64,000 nucleotides of DNA from Apostichopus japonicus (lineage: Eukaryota; Echinodermata; Holothuroidea; Aspidochirotida; Stichopodidae): NCBI RefSeq assembly GCF_037975245.1, contig NC_092578.1, forward strand, positions 10,584,359 through 10,648,358, given 5' to 3'. Made by a program: the position numbers and the translations under genes. Below the pieces are notes generated by a model. That model searched no databases. It was not told the origin of the DNA and saw only the letters and a program-made list of their open reading frames with translations. The stretch's first letter is position 1. Every line of letters starts with the position of its first letter. Below, piece by piece: positions 33,769-45,144 of this stretch.

Positions 33769-35962
33769 CAGGCGCGTATCCAGGATTTTCAAACCCGGGG
33801 GGCGCGAATTACTATCTAAGCAGAGCGCCACCATCAGTTGGCGCGCAGCGTACAAGAAAATTTCTTGTTTTGAAACCCCCCCAGATCACCGGAAACGGCA
33901 CTTCTCGGGCTTGAAATGACCAACCAGATGTACACTTTTTGCCTGAGAACCAGGTATTTCCTAATATTTTTTTTTCCATCCATAACCTTTTTGAAGTTTG
34001 TCAACCCGGCACACATCATGTTCGACCTGATGGCATCTCCTGTGGGTCTTTGCTTTTGTAGGTTATTCTACGTCGCGGCCCACAATACCCGTGAGCCCCA
34101 CTTTTCAAGGTTTTAAGCCCCATATTTGTTCAGAATTTGAAAATTCACATTTTTCGTGAATAAACTCACTTGAAAACATACCCATAATGTTGTACAAAAT
34201 TTCATCTATGGACAACCAATATAGAAAAACTTCCTTGAACCCCTAACAGACCGGTCAAAATTGCACGAGTAGAGGGAAGTGTGATGCAGAATGTTGGTCA
34301 TAAATTTTCTAAAATTCAGACACAGTTAATTTATTGGTGTAGAAACATTAAAACCTGTTATAACGGCTATTATAAAACTTGGTTGAAGGAAATGAAAAAA
34401 TAGCAGATATTTCCGAGAGCAAACACTACACACATAGGCGTAGGAGGCGCGGCGGCAGTGGCGAAGCTAGGGGTATTGGTCAGGAGTGGCGAGAATGGTC
34501 TGTAGGAGCGCTTTCGACACCATCTAAGCGGAGCGCCACCACTGGTTGGCGCGTAGCGTACAGAAAATTTTTGAATAAAGATACTCCCTAGATCGCCGGA
34601 AATGACCCTTTCCGGGCCTGGCTAATTTGCAGATAAAGGAAGAATAAGGTGTCATCGCCAGATTACACCAACAAAATGTGAGAAATGTCAATAAGTAGAT
34701 GAGAGCGCAATCAAAAAGTCAATAATCTAGAATAAGTAAAAAGTGGTAAAGAGCTGAAAAAGGCGCCAGCAGTCCATTTGAGTCCGTCAGGGGGGGGGGG
34801 GATCCACCCCCGACCGTATGGACGCTCCGCCACTGCGCGGCGGGGGTGCAGCCCCTAATTCGCCATTACTAATGTAAAAGAGAGTTTTGACATAATTGGA
34901 CCTCCATGCTTTTTATACATCTACATGAGACATGTCGTTGTTTACATTAGCATCCCGCGAAATACTGCGCAATTTGAACGGACCGTACGGTACATGATGG
35001 CATGCGACGTAATAACGGATGCTTGCTTATATGATATTGACATGAAGACGTTGAACGCGCGCTTGGCGCGCGAAAATTTTTGGTTATTTTTTCATGCAAG
35101 TCGGCCAGTTTTGAGGCTTTTCATCCTGGAACGCCATTTTCATGCTCACTGATATGATGTGATATCTGCTGTTTGCGTTACAAATTCGAACAGGCGCGTA
35201 GCGAGGAATTTGCCAAGGGAGGGGCGAAGCCTGTAGGAAAATTATCTAAGCGTAGCGCCACCATAGGTTGGCGTGAAGCGTACAAGAAAATTTTGGCCGA
35301 AAATGCCTCCCAGATTGCTGGAAATGGCACTACCCAGGACCATTTGTTAGCGCGAAGCGTACAAGCAAATTTTGGCCGAAAATGTCTTCCAGATCGCTGG
35401 AAATGACACTTCCCAGGCCTTGTAAGTTGCCTCTAAGCACTTTCTATTTTGAAATTACTTAGCGATATCATTATAAAAATGCTGAATGGGGGGGGGGGCG
35501 GGCGGTCGCCCCCATCCCAAAGTGCGTCATGTTCCCCGACGACACGGTCGAGTTCGAGACCAGCCACAGTTGGTTTCATAGCACAATTCTACACACGCGT
35601 TATGATAGACCATATATAGTACATATATAGATCATTAGTGAGAGAGGAAAATGGAAACGTCAAAAAATGGAGTTGTCGGTGTAAGGGGTAGGGTGAGTCA
35701 CACTTTTACGAAATCATTGATCCGTCACTGGCTACCCTTCAGCGCTGTAATGATGTCACTGTTCCTCTTTCTCTCTCTTCGCGTTTTTCTTTTACTCCCT
35801 CCTTTTCTCCTTTTTCTCTCTTTCTTCTTTTTCTTTTCCCTTCCTTCCTCTCCTCCTCCTCTTTTTTCCCCTCTTTTTTCCTTTTTTCTTCTCTATTTTT
35901 TCTCTCCCCTTTTTCTTACCGGGGGGCGCGCGCCCCCAACACCTCCCCTGGATACGCACCTG
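33769..35962 (-). mobile_element. Family 1 TIR element, copy B (inverted relative to copy A)
   Basis: It begins CAGGCGCGTATCCAGG and ends CCTGGATACGCACCTG, the best-preserved termini of the family. ATTAC is duplicated immediately outside (33764-33768 and 35963-35967). The interior is the reverse complement of 1017-3133, including the pyrimidine-rich strand at 35760-35925 and the GCGCGC dyad near 35057-35075. It carries four ~110-bp modules (about 33800-33910, 34500-34620, 35225-35335, 35345-35425); the last two are adjacent, a local duplication not present in copy A. Confidence 0.85.
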
Positions 35963-35967
35963 ATTAC

Positions 35968-37109
35968 CATGAAACAGGGATTGCGTGTAGTTTGTGTTAC
36001 AAACTAAATCGGGAAGAAAGGCTGACACCACAAGTTTACTTTGGAATGCTGGCTTAGGCTAAGTAATTTCAGTCTAGCACTACTTCTTTTTCTTAGTAAT
36101 TTCACGCCAGGACTACTTTCCTATTTTTTCGGCCCACACTGCTGCAGTTCAAATTTGAACTACACCGCTAAAGGGCTGTGAAACGTATACAATACCATTG
36201 AACACCGATGTATTCTTATTTTAACACATATGTCGTATATCATCTAGTTCTCAAATAATATATTTATCTAAATGTTGTCTTCAGTGGAATACATGGGGAA
36301 ATCTACGATAACAGAAATGATATATATATATATTTGCAATAATTACGTATTGAAAATTTCGATACAGTCCTTCAAACTTATCTTCACCAATTAAAACATG
36401 TGGGACAATAATGATACATGACTGCCATGTTAGTGTTTCCGAGATTTGATATGCTATTGAAGGATACTATACAACAGTGAGAGTTTTAACTTACTTTTTC
36501 CTCCTTTTAATAAGCTTGTTGGGCATGTATGCGCTAAGTTTGTGTGGGGCCATAATTTTCACGGAAGGTTAATGGAGGTAATTAATCATGTGATGCCAGG
36601 CTAATGAAATGGTGCTTTTTGTTACACCATTGACTTACGTACCAAACGTGTGGCAACCAGCTCCAGTGGTGCTTTGTTTACTATTATCACGCTAGCTGTT
36701 TGCCAAATGCCAAAATGCAAAATATCACAGAATCTTAGTCCAATATCTAGTCAGTCATTTTGCATTTAACGCAATTAATAGCCTATGTGAGCAAAAGCTC
36801 AGACACTCAACAGATTGGTTTCGCCCAACGAAATTGCCTGGCTTCAAATCATTTAGATTTGGAATATTGTATGTCATCTGTTTGGTCACGTAAGTGCGTT
36901 TTTACCGTCAGTATTTTGAAACTCTAACTTGAAAAGTAGTTAATGCTGTAGCTTTTGGTATCCTGTCAAGGAGGTTACTATACTTGTGAATAATTCATAC
37001 ACATTGTGATGCTTGATTCTCGTAATTAAAATACAAGAGCTACAAATTTTATATCGGGTAACTGTCACGTTGTTTGAGGAGTTAGCATTACTGTATTAAT
37101 TTAACTGTT
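35968..37109. other. No gene seen
   Basis: AT-rich sequence between copy B and the copia element, with no coding frame or named repeat. Confidence 0.5.
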
Positions 37110-37114
37110 ATATG
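37110..37114. repeat. Target site duplication of the copia element (ATATG)
   Basis: ATATG here matches ATATG at 44120-44124, directly outside the two LTRs. Confidence 0.9.
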
Positions 37115-37403
37115 TGTTGGCCAAGCACTTGAAACTAGCGGTTAACTAGCTAGACACGACTCAGTCAATTGGGTTTCTCTTCTCTTTGTACAGAACTTTA
37201 TTCTATGAAATTACAGGCTTGAAACTGTCCCAGCAGGCTACAGTACGTATCACGCACATCTCTTAGACATCACAGTGTACATCAAAAGTAATTTCTTGAG
37301 GGTTCACATACAACACATATATACAACCAAACTACCACTAACGCATAACACAAGGATACAGTATACATATAGTCCGACAAGAGTGAACTTTGATATTTTA
37401 ACA
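37115..37403 (-). repeat. 3' LTR of the copia element
   Basis: It aligns along its length with 43825-44119. Shared blocks are TGTTGGC at one end, GACTC(A/T)GTCAATTG(G/A)GTTTCTCTT, ATGAAATTACAGGC and ATATTTTAACA at the other. The two LTRs differ by many substitutions and small indels, so the insertion is old. Confidence 0.92.
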
Positions 37404-37415
37404 TTCCTTTTCACT
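37404..37415 (-). promoter_or_regulatory. Polypurine tract of the copia element
   Basis: AGTGAAAAGGAA on the minus strand directly precedes the 3' LTR, the expected primer position for plus-strand DNA synthesis. Confidence 0.75.
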
Positions 37416-37802
37416 TGCCGGCGGAATGTCCAGTCAATTCTTTGACCCCAGCCATCTCTATCAGTTGATTACATTAGTCCCGATGCGATCTTTTCTTAAG
37501 CATACCGCCACCATCTCCTCCGTTCTGCAACACTCGAGCTTCACGTTTCCTCTCTGAACTTAATAATAATAATTAATCAGGCAGTTATTTTTACAACGCT
37601 TAAGCGACCACAAATGTGGGAGAAACCCGCAAGAGCTTACGGATTACAACTTTCATTTACACTTGTTGGCGAATAAACTGGCATTTAATGTCTATGTACT
37701 TGGCTCTTCCATGCAACTACGGATTTTTCGCCATGTGAATGTAAGACTGGTTATCTTAAAAGGTGACGGTAACAGAGGTTGGTTCACTCTTGTTTAGTCT
37801 CC

Positions 37803-37980
37803 GCAACCAACTACTTCTTGTGCAGCCCTCGCAAATGCCATGTATTCGGCTTCCGCAGTAGAGAGTGCAACACTTGTTTGCTTTTCCAACCGATTGCAGT
37901 TCCCCTCGTCTGAATCAATTAGCCTGAGGTTGACTTTCAGTCATTGATATCTCCTGCCCTGTCAGCATCTAAGTATCCAA
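37803..37980 (-). pseudogene. copia RNase H relic
   Basis: Minus-strand segments GYLDADRAGDIND, KSTSG (after a stop) and LSTAEAEYMAFARAAQEVV are the RNase H signature of Ty1/copia polyproteins; the E in AEAEYMA is the catalytic glutamate. At least one stop (after DIND) disables it. Confidence 0.85.
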
Positions 37981-38257
37981 TGACGTCTTTTGAGCCATCT
38001 TTGCTGTACATTAGACCAAATTTCAGAGTATCTTTAAGATGACGCGTATTACGTTTGATGGCAGTTCAGTAACGCTGGGTTTTGTTGGCACTGAACCTTG
38101 CCACACTGCTCACTGCAGATTGGAGCAGTCCTTGATCTACACTAGCACACTCGTATGTTGCGCTGGAGTCAACTGGGTTGGCAAATACTTTGGCATTTTC
38201 CATGCCGAATTTGTATAAGAATATCTCGGCATATGCCGGTTGACGAATCCAAATTTG

Positions 38258-38690
38258 TCATTTCTCATGGTCCTGAATGACATTCACTCCCCAGAAATAC
38301 TGGAGTTCTCGCATATCTATACACTTCAAACTGATCGGCGAGAGTGACTTGACTTGTTCCATTCGTTCATCATTCATTCCAGCCAAGCGAATACCATCAA
38401 CAAATATTACAGCAATGATAAACATCTCTCCTTCTGAGGCTATGTAGAGGCAGGGATCACTGTTTGTAGTCTGCACAAAGCCCATCTTGATCAGTTGTTA
38501 TGTAGTACAAAATTTCAACATCAGGGTGACTGCTTCAGGCCATAATGATTTGTCTTATCTTGCAAACTCGCTGTTCTTGGCCATTGGCGACTAAATATCT
38601 GACTGTTTCAATTACACCTCCTCTTCGAGGTTACCATTTAAGAAGGCAGTGGCCACGTCCATCAAAAGGTTGCGTCATAATCTATTCCAA
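38258..38690 (-). pseudogene. copia reverse transcriptase relic
   Basis: In order on the minus strand: MDVATAFLNGNLEEEV (the copia MDV-AFLNG box), an NHYGLKQSP segment (copia YGLKQSPR), and MGFVQTTNSDPCLY in the 75-codon frame 38258-38485, followed by the catalytic region as IFVDGI where YVDDI is expected. Loss of the second aspartate plus several stops means it is inactive. Confidence 0.85.
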
Positions 38691-38769
38691 ACTTCTGAGA
38701 GAACCATTGTGCATTCAGTATTTCACAACCAGCATTAGTGCATCTGGTCATATTCCCAGATTCTGCTGC

Positions 38770-39011
38770 TTTGACACGCTGAGCAAGTTATAAAGACAGT
38801 ATCGGCACGTACAGCACATCGTGTAGTTTGTAGTCCCTTCTTTCGCCGTTTGACAAGTTAACTTCAAACTCAACAACTCCGTGCCCTGCCGCTTGCTGTG
38901 GGTGTCCATCTCCCTATTAACATGACTGTTTCAGGCTATCAAGTTCAACGAACAGCTATCATCTTTACACATGTAACAGGTTGCTCCTGGGTCCACCACG
39001 ATCCAGATGTC
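38770..39011 (-). pseudogene. copia protease and pre-integrase relic
   Basis: Minus-strand DIWIVVDPGATCYM corresponds to the copia protease WIVDSGATCHM. The active-site serine position is proline and one residue is inserted. It continues as GDGHPQQAAGHGVVEFEV and KLHDVLYVP, the usual GAG-pre-integrase leader, interrupted by stops. The relic then jumps to reverse transcriptase around 38690 with no HHCC or DDE segment, so the integrase was deleted. Confidence 0.8.
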
Positions 39012-40948
39012 TTATGGACCACCGGCATTAGCTGACACCACGTGGCGTACTACCAACCCAACACTCTGATTTTTTGAGCTACTGCTGTCTCTTTGCTTAG
39101 CCTTTACATTGTAAGCCCTCTGCCTAGCATTACTCTCACGCCTCTGGCCTGAATCATACTTCGTCTCAGCTTGAGCAGGTTCCATACAAGTTCGTTAGGC
39201 CTGTTATCTTGTTCTCTGCTTCATTATCAATGCCTGTCCACCGCACCATTCACACTTGCACCAACCAAGCAGAAATTGGCATATTTCTGGGAAAATAGAG
39301 CTACAGCACATGCAACAAAGGTAGTGGCTCCATCACTGTTAGTGCATGGGAGACATTTGCGACCAAAAGATAATATTGTTGGCTATAAGTTACCGAAGGT
39401 CAACATAGAAAAAGGTGAAGCATAAGGTAAAACTACAACAAAATATATACATAAATGCAGGGCGTATAGCTAAGGCCTGATGATTGGGGGGGGGGTGGGG
39501 TGAAGTGGCTGAAATTCCAACTGGATGGGTTTTTAAGCCAGAAAATTCCGACTGCTGCCTTGTACCCACCCCCCCCCCCGCTACTCGTCAATGATACACC
39601 CCATCTTTCGCGACTGCACTTTTGTTCCGAACTTTTTCGATACATTTGTACCCACTGGCCCTAACTTCACAAACTTATTAATCACTCTAGTTTAGCAAGT
39701 AAGCAACTGAGTATAAGTTATCTGCTTGAAGGCTACATAGACTACTAACTACAAAACCTATGTTAATGTAACGAAGGGGAAATATTTTTTCCCAACAAAT
39801 TATATTCGACGACATAGTGAATTACCAAAAAATACAGTGCTTTTTCCTCGCGCGCTTAATATATTTTTATTGGGGGGGGGGGGGGGGCGGCGTTGGGGCT
39901 ATTTATCACTCACATGAACAATCTGCCTATCATCTTCGTCAAGGACCAATAGAGTTCTTAGAAATAAGTATAAAAACATACTAAAAACATACAGTTTTAA
40001 GTGGTTGCGGTTCTCACATAGGCCTAAATATAAATTCGATATGGACAAATTCGGTGGCGATATACGCCAAGCCGTAGTAACTAATAACCTGATGGTTAAC
40101 TCTGCTCTAAGATGAATAGATAAAGTTCGCAGATGAAACAACTACAACCGTGACTAAAACTAGTAGTGTTTTCGTGGCAGTCACATACATATAAAATAGC
40201 TGTAAAGGGCGCTAATTGTCAATTTTAGTCAGCCTGCCTCTGCCAATGCGAAACCGTAGCCGGGAAATATCTCTAGGGCGGGGAGGATGCAGTTAAGGAA
40301 CATACTAAGTATCGCCCACATGTTACATACACCAAATTATTTACCCAATAATTTTTAAAGAAAGTGCAACCTTCGATAATGGTAAAATCGAGAGGTTTCT
40401 CAACTACATGGATTTCTCGGCCACTGTACAATTGATAATCAGTTGTTACTAATTAAGCCTAGCATAGGGCCCAATGGAATTTGGAAAAGCCGATACTTTG
40501 AAGAATATAATTCGTACAACAACAAAATTAAGGAAATCACTGACTAGCATTGAGTGTTGTAATTGTATACCATAGAGTTAATATATATATGTTATGCGCT
40601 GTCGACCGATTAGCGCCATCGATCGATAGCGCTGCGCTATCTATGGATCCGTTGTTAGCGCAAGCATCGGTAGATCGCGCAGGTATCGATCGACGGATTG
40701 TATGTCTAGTTTTGATAATGACAATGTTTTTTTCTTAAACTTCAGGACAACGCCAAGTGCTGTTTAATGGACACATCACCGATTTTTCCAAAAATTGCCC
40801 GTTTAATTATCATTTTCTATGTAAATATTTATGATAAATTCAATAAAATTTTATCAATTGATAGTGATACAATGAGTTCCAATAAATTGGTTGTATCATG
40901 GAGATATCCTCAATCCATTGCTGAATCAGGCATATATATCAGGTTAAG

Positions 40949-41340
40949 CAGTGGCGTAGGAAGGTACTTTTGAGTGGGGGGCTGCAGACTGATGGCCGGC
41001 CTGGGGGGGGGGATCTAAGGGGAGGGGGTGTCCCCCTCCCCTTTGGATTTTTTTGGCATTTCCAGGTGGCCTCAGATGCAATTTGGTGCAATATAGCATA
41101 CTTCAACTCTCACTCCATTTTGTAAAGAATTTTCACAATTTTCATTTTTTTAAGCATTTTCACCTGGCCTTAAATGCAATTTGGTGCTCCAAATGAGATT
41201 TTTTTCTCATTTGGAAATGAAAAAGGGGTTTTCTGACTTGTGGAGCGGGGGGGGGGGGGGGGCGGAATGATACTTCCGCCCTCCAATGTTTTTCACTGGG
41301 GGGGCTGGCGCCCCCCAGCCCCCCGGTTCCTACGCCCTTG
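40949..41340 (+). mobile_element. hAT-type MITE 'CAGTGGCGTAGGAAGG', copy 3
   Basis: It has the same ends and internal blocks as the copies at 13606 and 15579, with a longer G-run and a small internal duplication. TCAGGTT occurs on both sides (40939-40945 and 41341-41347), but three extra bases (AAG) separate it from the left end, so the 8-bp duplication is imperfect. It lies inside the 40582-41941 element. Confidence 0.85.
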
Positions 41341-41446
41341 TCAGGTTGTACCATATCACTTCAGGCCTTGGTTCTAAGAAATCTGCTAAATTACTGATAT
41401 GATTGGGCCAACAGTGACTATCGACCTCATATAGTACTGATATATA

Positions 41447-41719
41447 GTGACGATATTCGTAAAAATGGAAAAAGAGCCAGCTTTTCGAAAACACATGCAG
41501 GAGACCGTCGACCACCAAGCTGCTTCAACAAAGAGCCCAGTCATCAGCGCGGAGAAGTACGATGCCATAAAATCTCATCTTCTTCATCCAAGCATCAAGG
41601 TGGACTCGCACTTCCGACATTGGGTCAAAACACGGAATTTTCAGATTGTCGACCTTCCTGGCCTTGAGGGAAGCGCCAAGTTCCTGCGAGTTGTCAATGC
41701 TGAAAACGTGCATTCGTAA
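41447..41719 (+). CDS. 90-residue frame, possibly NOL4/Ginger-type N-terminal domain
   Basis: An intact ATG-to-stop frame with protein-like composition. The segment EKYDAIKSHLLHPS followed by SHFRHWVKTRNFQIVDLPGL resembles the small N-terminal domain found in NOL4-like proteins and some Ginger/integrase-type transposases (pattern YxxI..L, then HF+xWVK++xF). It sits between the long inverted ends of 40582-41941 and next to the MITE at 40949-41340, so it may be the remnant first exon of that element's transposase. The family call is from memory of the pattern and is tentative. Confidence 0.4.
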   Translation: MTIFVKMEKEPAFRKHMQETVDHQAASTKSPVISAEKYDAIKSHLLHPSIKVDSHFRHWVKTRNFQIVDLPGLEGSAKFLRVVNAENVHS

Positions 41720-42386
41720 ACTGTAAAGGGTATTCACGTAGACGAACTCAGTCTACGTCAAGGGTATTCACGTAGACGAGGCCTGCAGTTCCCCTTTAAA
41801 TCTCATCCTACACGACCCACGAACTATCGATTGATAGCGCAGCGCGATCTACCGATGCTTGCGCCAACGACGGATCCATAGATAGCGCAGCGCTATCGAT
41901 CGATTGCGCAAATCGGTCGATAGCGCATAACATATATACTGAACTTACTTGAAGCTAGCGAACAGGGTCAACCCACCCAATAGCAAAATTAGTACATAAA
42001 TACACCGAATTGAAGCTGGCAAACGTTGTACGGTAGTTTTATTAGGCATTTTTTTTTAGAGTATTCAAAATCATACGAAGTTTTGTATGGTGGAGTATAA
42101 GGATCACGAGATACAATTTCTCAAAGTGGCAAGGAAAACGTGGTAAATATGACTGATTAAAGGTCAATTTTTAGGTCATTCACAATCACAGGAATATATG
42201 AATAAAGCCTAGGTAAATGAGAGTGCGACATTCGGAAATTCAGACTGTCGCACTCCAATTTTCCAACTATCGTCAGTTTACCTAGTTTTAAGGGGGGGGG
42301 GGCTAGGGTAAGAAACCCCCAAACCCCCTCTATACGTCCCTGAATAAATGTATACATACATAAAATGCATGAGTGACTTTGTTTAG

Positions 42387-42896
42387 CAGGGTTTCCCTAA
42401 CTTTATCCCCCACAAAGCCCCTGTGGATGTCAGAGTTGTCCACGAAAGTCCAACTTTCCGTGACACGAACTGAGTCATTATTATACTATAATACGCAAAA
42501 CAGTGCTTCGTAAGAGATCAAGTACATAGTGTAATGTTGTAATGGAAAAAAAAAACAAGAGATAAACAAATATTTATCCGGAAAATTCAAGATCAGATCA
42601 GCTCTTTATCTTCACAACGTACTGTCATGCGTATACCAACTTCACCAAAGTCATGCGGCCTGTGTCTGTTTCATAATTCAGTTATTTATCACATGCACGG
42701 TACGGTACTACTATGGCAACACATGCGTATGTAACACGAAAAAGTTTGTCGTTAGGTACGAATTTTGTACATTACTAAATTATATGATATATCCGATTTT
42801 AATTCAACAAAAAGTACTCTAGTTTTGACTTTCAGAAACGTCTCACGAACACCCTGGGATGTGTTAGGTTAGTGCATCCCAGTTAGGGAACCTCTG
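42387..42896 (+). mobile_element. hAT-type non-autonomous element, nested in copia
   Basis: It starts CAGGGTTTCCCTAACTTTAT and ends CCAGTTAGGGAACCTCTG, inverted hAT-style termini (CAGGGNTTCCCTAAC). Flanks TTGTTTAG (42379-42386) and TTGTATGG (42897-42904) agree at six of eight bases, a plausible decayed 8-bp duplication. A partial inverted relative is at 10960-11371. It has no transposase. Confidence 0.75.
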
Positions 42897-43335
42897 TTGT
42901 ATGGTGTATATAGTGTATATCGGTGTAAGACAAATACATAGAGATACGAATACAGTAGGCTACGTATACAGGCAACGTGTTTTTATTTGCTCTCTTTCTG
43001 ACGCTGGGCCCAACACAACACACTTTTAGCAGAATAACGTACAATATGGATTTTGAATTTCGTAGATTTGGCAACTACTATGCAAGTTGAAAGACAGAAC
43101 CAACGTACGGAGGTGTTGACTGGTGAAGGCTGAATCATCCGGGAGCTTATTAGGGAGGAAAAACAAATCAGACATAATTATGCTCAGAAGACTGTTTTAT
43201 TGATGCGTAAAAATCATCCGAGCGTGAAATCCTGATTCGTTTCTTGGAAAAGCTTTTTACACATCATAGCAACTATACTTTGGTTCAAATTTGGGACTTC
43301 TAGCACTTAATTAAAAGATTCACAATTTTACTTAA

Positions 43336-43793
43336 GGTAGCAGACTCCTAATCAAAGGCCCCATTGACTTACACACTAAATCATCAAAGTAATGTGGTCT
43401 CTAAGTCTGTATAGAAGTTTTCACTAGCTAAACGCTACGTATCACTGGATTGCTGACAAGTCGGCCATTCATGGCACCATCATTTTTTTCATGATGACTG
43501 CGGAGTTTTTTTCTTGCTATGAGAGCCTGAAGTTTTCGTCAACTGTAAGCACACTTTTTTACTCAGTAGTAAACAATTTTCGCACGGTGCTCCTGGGAGG
43601 CCTAAAGTGGTCTAAAATTGCCTTAATTGACACAGTTATTGCACCACATGTACTTCCATTCATGCACTTCAACATCCAAGCCAAAAAAAACCCCAGATAT
43701 TGCTTGATAACATAAAAAAGACGTTCTCCTGATGCTTTACGGCACTTTTCCTGATGGGAGGGTTGATATAGACTCTAATAGGAGTATACCAAC
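43336..43793 (-). mobile_element. TTAA-flanked MITE, copy 2, nested in copia leader
   Basis: Reverse-oriented counterpart of 5498-5958, sharing its ends (GGTAGCAGACTCC and the GTTGGTATACTCC complement) and its internal blocks throughout. TTAA is kept at one flank (43332-43335); the other is TAGT. It lies about 17 bp beyond the primer-binding site. Confidence 0.75.
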
Positions 43794-43810
43794 TAGTGCA
43801 TGTAGTCCAC

Positions 43811-43824
43811 CTGGGCCCATAACC
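43811..43824 (-). promoter_or_regulatory. copia primer-binding site
   Basis: Minus-strand GGTTATGGGCCCAG directly follows the 5' LTR. It is the copia-type site complementary to an internal (anticodon-region) fragment of initiator tRNA-Met. Confidence 0.88.
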
Positions 43825-44119
43825 TGTTGGCGAGGCACTGGATATTAGACGTCAACTCGCTAGAGACGACTCTGTCAATTGAGTTTCTCTTTACTTGATT
43901 TAAAACTTTATTCTCATGAAATTACAGGCATGAAACTTTCCCAGCATGGCTACATCCGTATAATGCACAGCTCTTAGACATCACAATGTATATCAAATGT
44001 ATTAAAATGACGCAATTTCTTGAGGGCTCACGTAATTAACAAAACTACCACTAACGCATAACACAAAGATACAGTATTGATAAAGTCCAACAAAAGTGGA
44101 CGACTTTAATATTTTAACA
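43825..44119 (-). repeat. 5' LTR of the copia element
   Basis: TGTTAAAATATT...CCAACA on the minus strand, matching 37115-37403. It should hold the promoter of the element; no TATA box was assigned. Confidence 0.92.
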
Positions 44120-44124
44120 ATATG
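44120..44124. repeat. Target site duplication of the copia element (ATATG)
   Basis: Exact partner of 37110-37114. Confidence 0.9.
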
Positions 44125-45144
44125 TACTGCTTGGCATTAGTATATAAATCATATATTCGTCAGAGTCTATAAGCTAATTGAGGAAGGATCGGTGTTTATT
44201 TATTGAATTCTTAATTTAAGTTCATAGTTACATGAACCTTCCTTCATATTAAATTATTATTTACACTTTTAATTTGTAAAGATATTGGGAAAATATTTGG
44301 AAAGGGACTTAGAGGAGCTGCCCGTCTCAATTCCGGAGTTGAGATGAGTTTCATCAGATACTCTATTGATGAAAACTTAAAGTTGAATGGAAACACATCG
44401 CTGCAAGTGCTGAGGCCTGAATACACTGGGACTTATGGTAATATGTTTACATTCTGCACATATACGCACTACACCACACGCTTGGTTCGTTGCCGGTTGT
44501 TGTGATAATCAACTATACATGGTCAAGTACATTGTACAGTTTACATGTATATGTACCAGACGTGGTTCGTGACAGGTGTATATGTACCAGACGTGGTTCG
44601 TGACAGGCGATACTATACAGACATGTACACAGGGGGTAGGAAGCTTCCAAAAAGTGGGGGGGTGGGGCACAATATCAGAGGGGCACTTTCTCATTCCACA
44701 ACCACCACTCGTTATGCTATAAACCGATACACGCCGGCCATGTCACTTAAATATGTATGATGTATTAGTATGCTATCAATACTATTTGTTGAGATTGTTT
44801 AATATTGTTAACCGTGCTACAAAATATATGGGATGCTATTTAAAAAAATAGCATGTACAGACTAAAAATAAGTAATTAAAATAAAATATTAAAATTAACA
44901 AAAGCTTAAGATATCCAAAAGACAGTTCTTCATCAAGGGGCAAGTTTTATTTGCCAGTAGGGTACGTTTGCTACTTTTGGAAAAAAGTGGGGGCACGTGC
45001 CCCCAGTGCCCCCGGCTCCTACCCCTGCATGCACACCCATCCGGGCGGTGTAAGATCCGCTGGAACTCCATTCCTCTCAGAAATCTATTTTTGTATTTTG
45101 AGATCATCAGGACTTGCAATACATTCTAACGTACTGTAATTCCT
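44125..45144. other. No gene seen; small direct repeat
   Basis: AT-rich sequence. A ~34-bp segment (GTATATGTACCAGACGTGGT...) is tandemly doubled at about 44545-44607. A GGGGGCACGTGCCCCC palindrome lies at about 44988-45003, resembling a decayed transposon end (followed by CCGGCTCCTACCCCTG). Confidence 0.5.

Larger units (their letters stand above)
40582..41941. mobile_element. Element with ~115-bp inverted ends, nested in copia
   Basis: Bases 40582-40700 (from TATATATGTTATGCGCTGTC through ATCGATCGATAGCGCTGCGC to CATCGGTAGATCGCGC) are inverted at about 41823-41941 with few differences. Between them are 1.1 kb, including a hAT MITE (40949-41340) and an intact 90-codon frame (41447-41719). The target duplication is not clear (TA-rich flanks). 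It is a DNA transposon or derivative of unknown superfamily. Confidence 0.7.
37115..44119 (-). mobile_element. Ty1/copia LTR retrotransposon, structurally complete ends, defective
   Basis: A 7005-bp element on the minus strand. A 295-bp 5' LTR (43825-44119) and a 289-bp 3' LTR (37115-37403) both begin TGTTAAAATAT and end CCAACA. The host ATATG is duplicated outside. The primer-binding site GGTTATGGGCCCAG abuts the 5' LTR and matches the copia type, which is primed by an internal initiator-tRNA-Met fragment. A purine tract abuts the 3' LTR. Coding relics run in copia order: zinc-knuckle region (about 39230), protease (38979-39011), reverse transcriptase (about 38270-38690), RNase H (37803-37980). 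Integrase is missing between protease and reverse transcriptase, and stops are frequent. Four other elements lie inside, which explains the long apparent leader. Confidence 0.93.
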
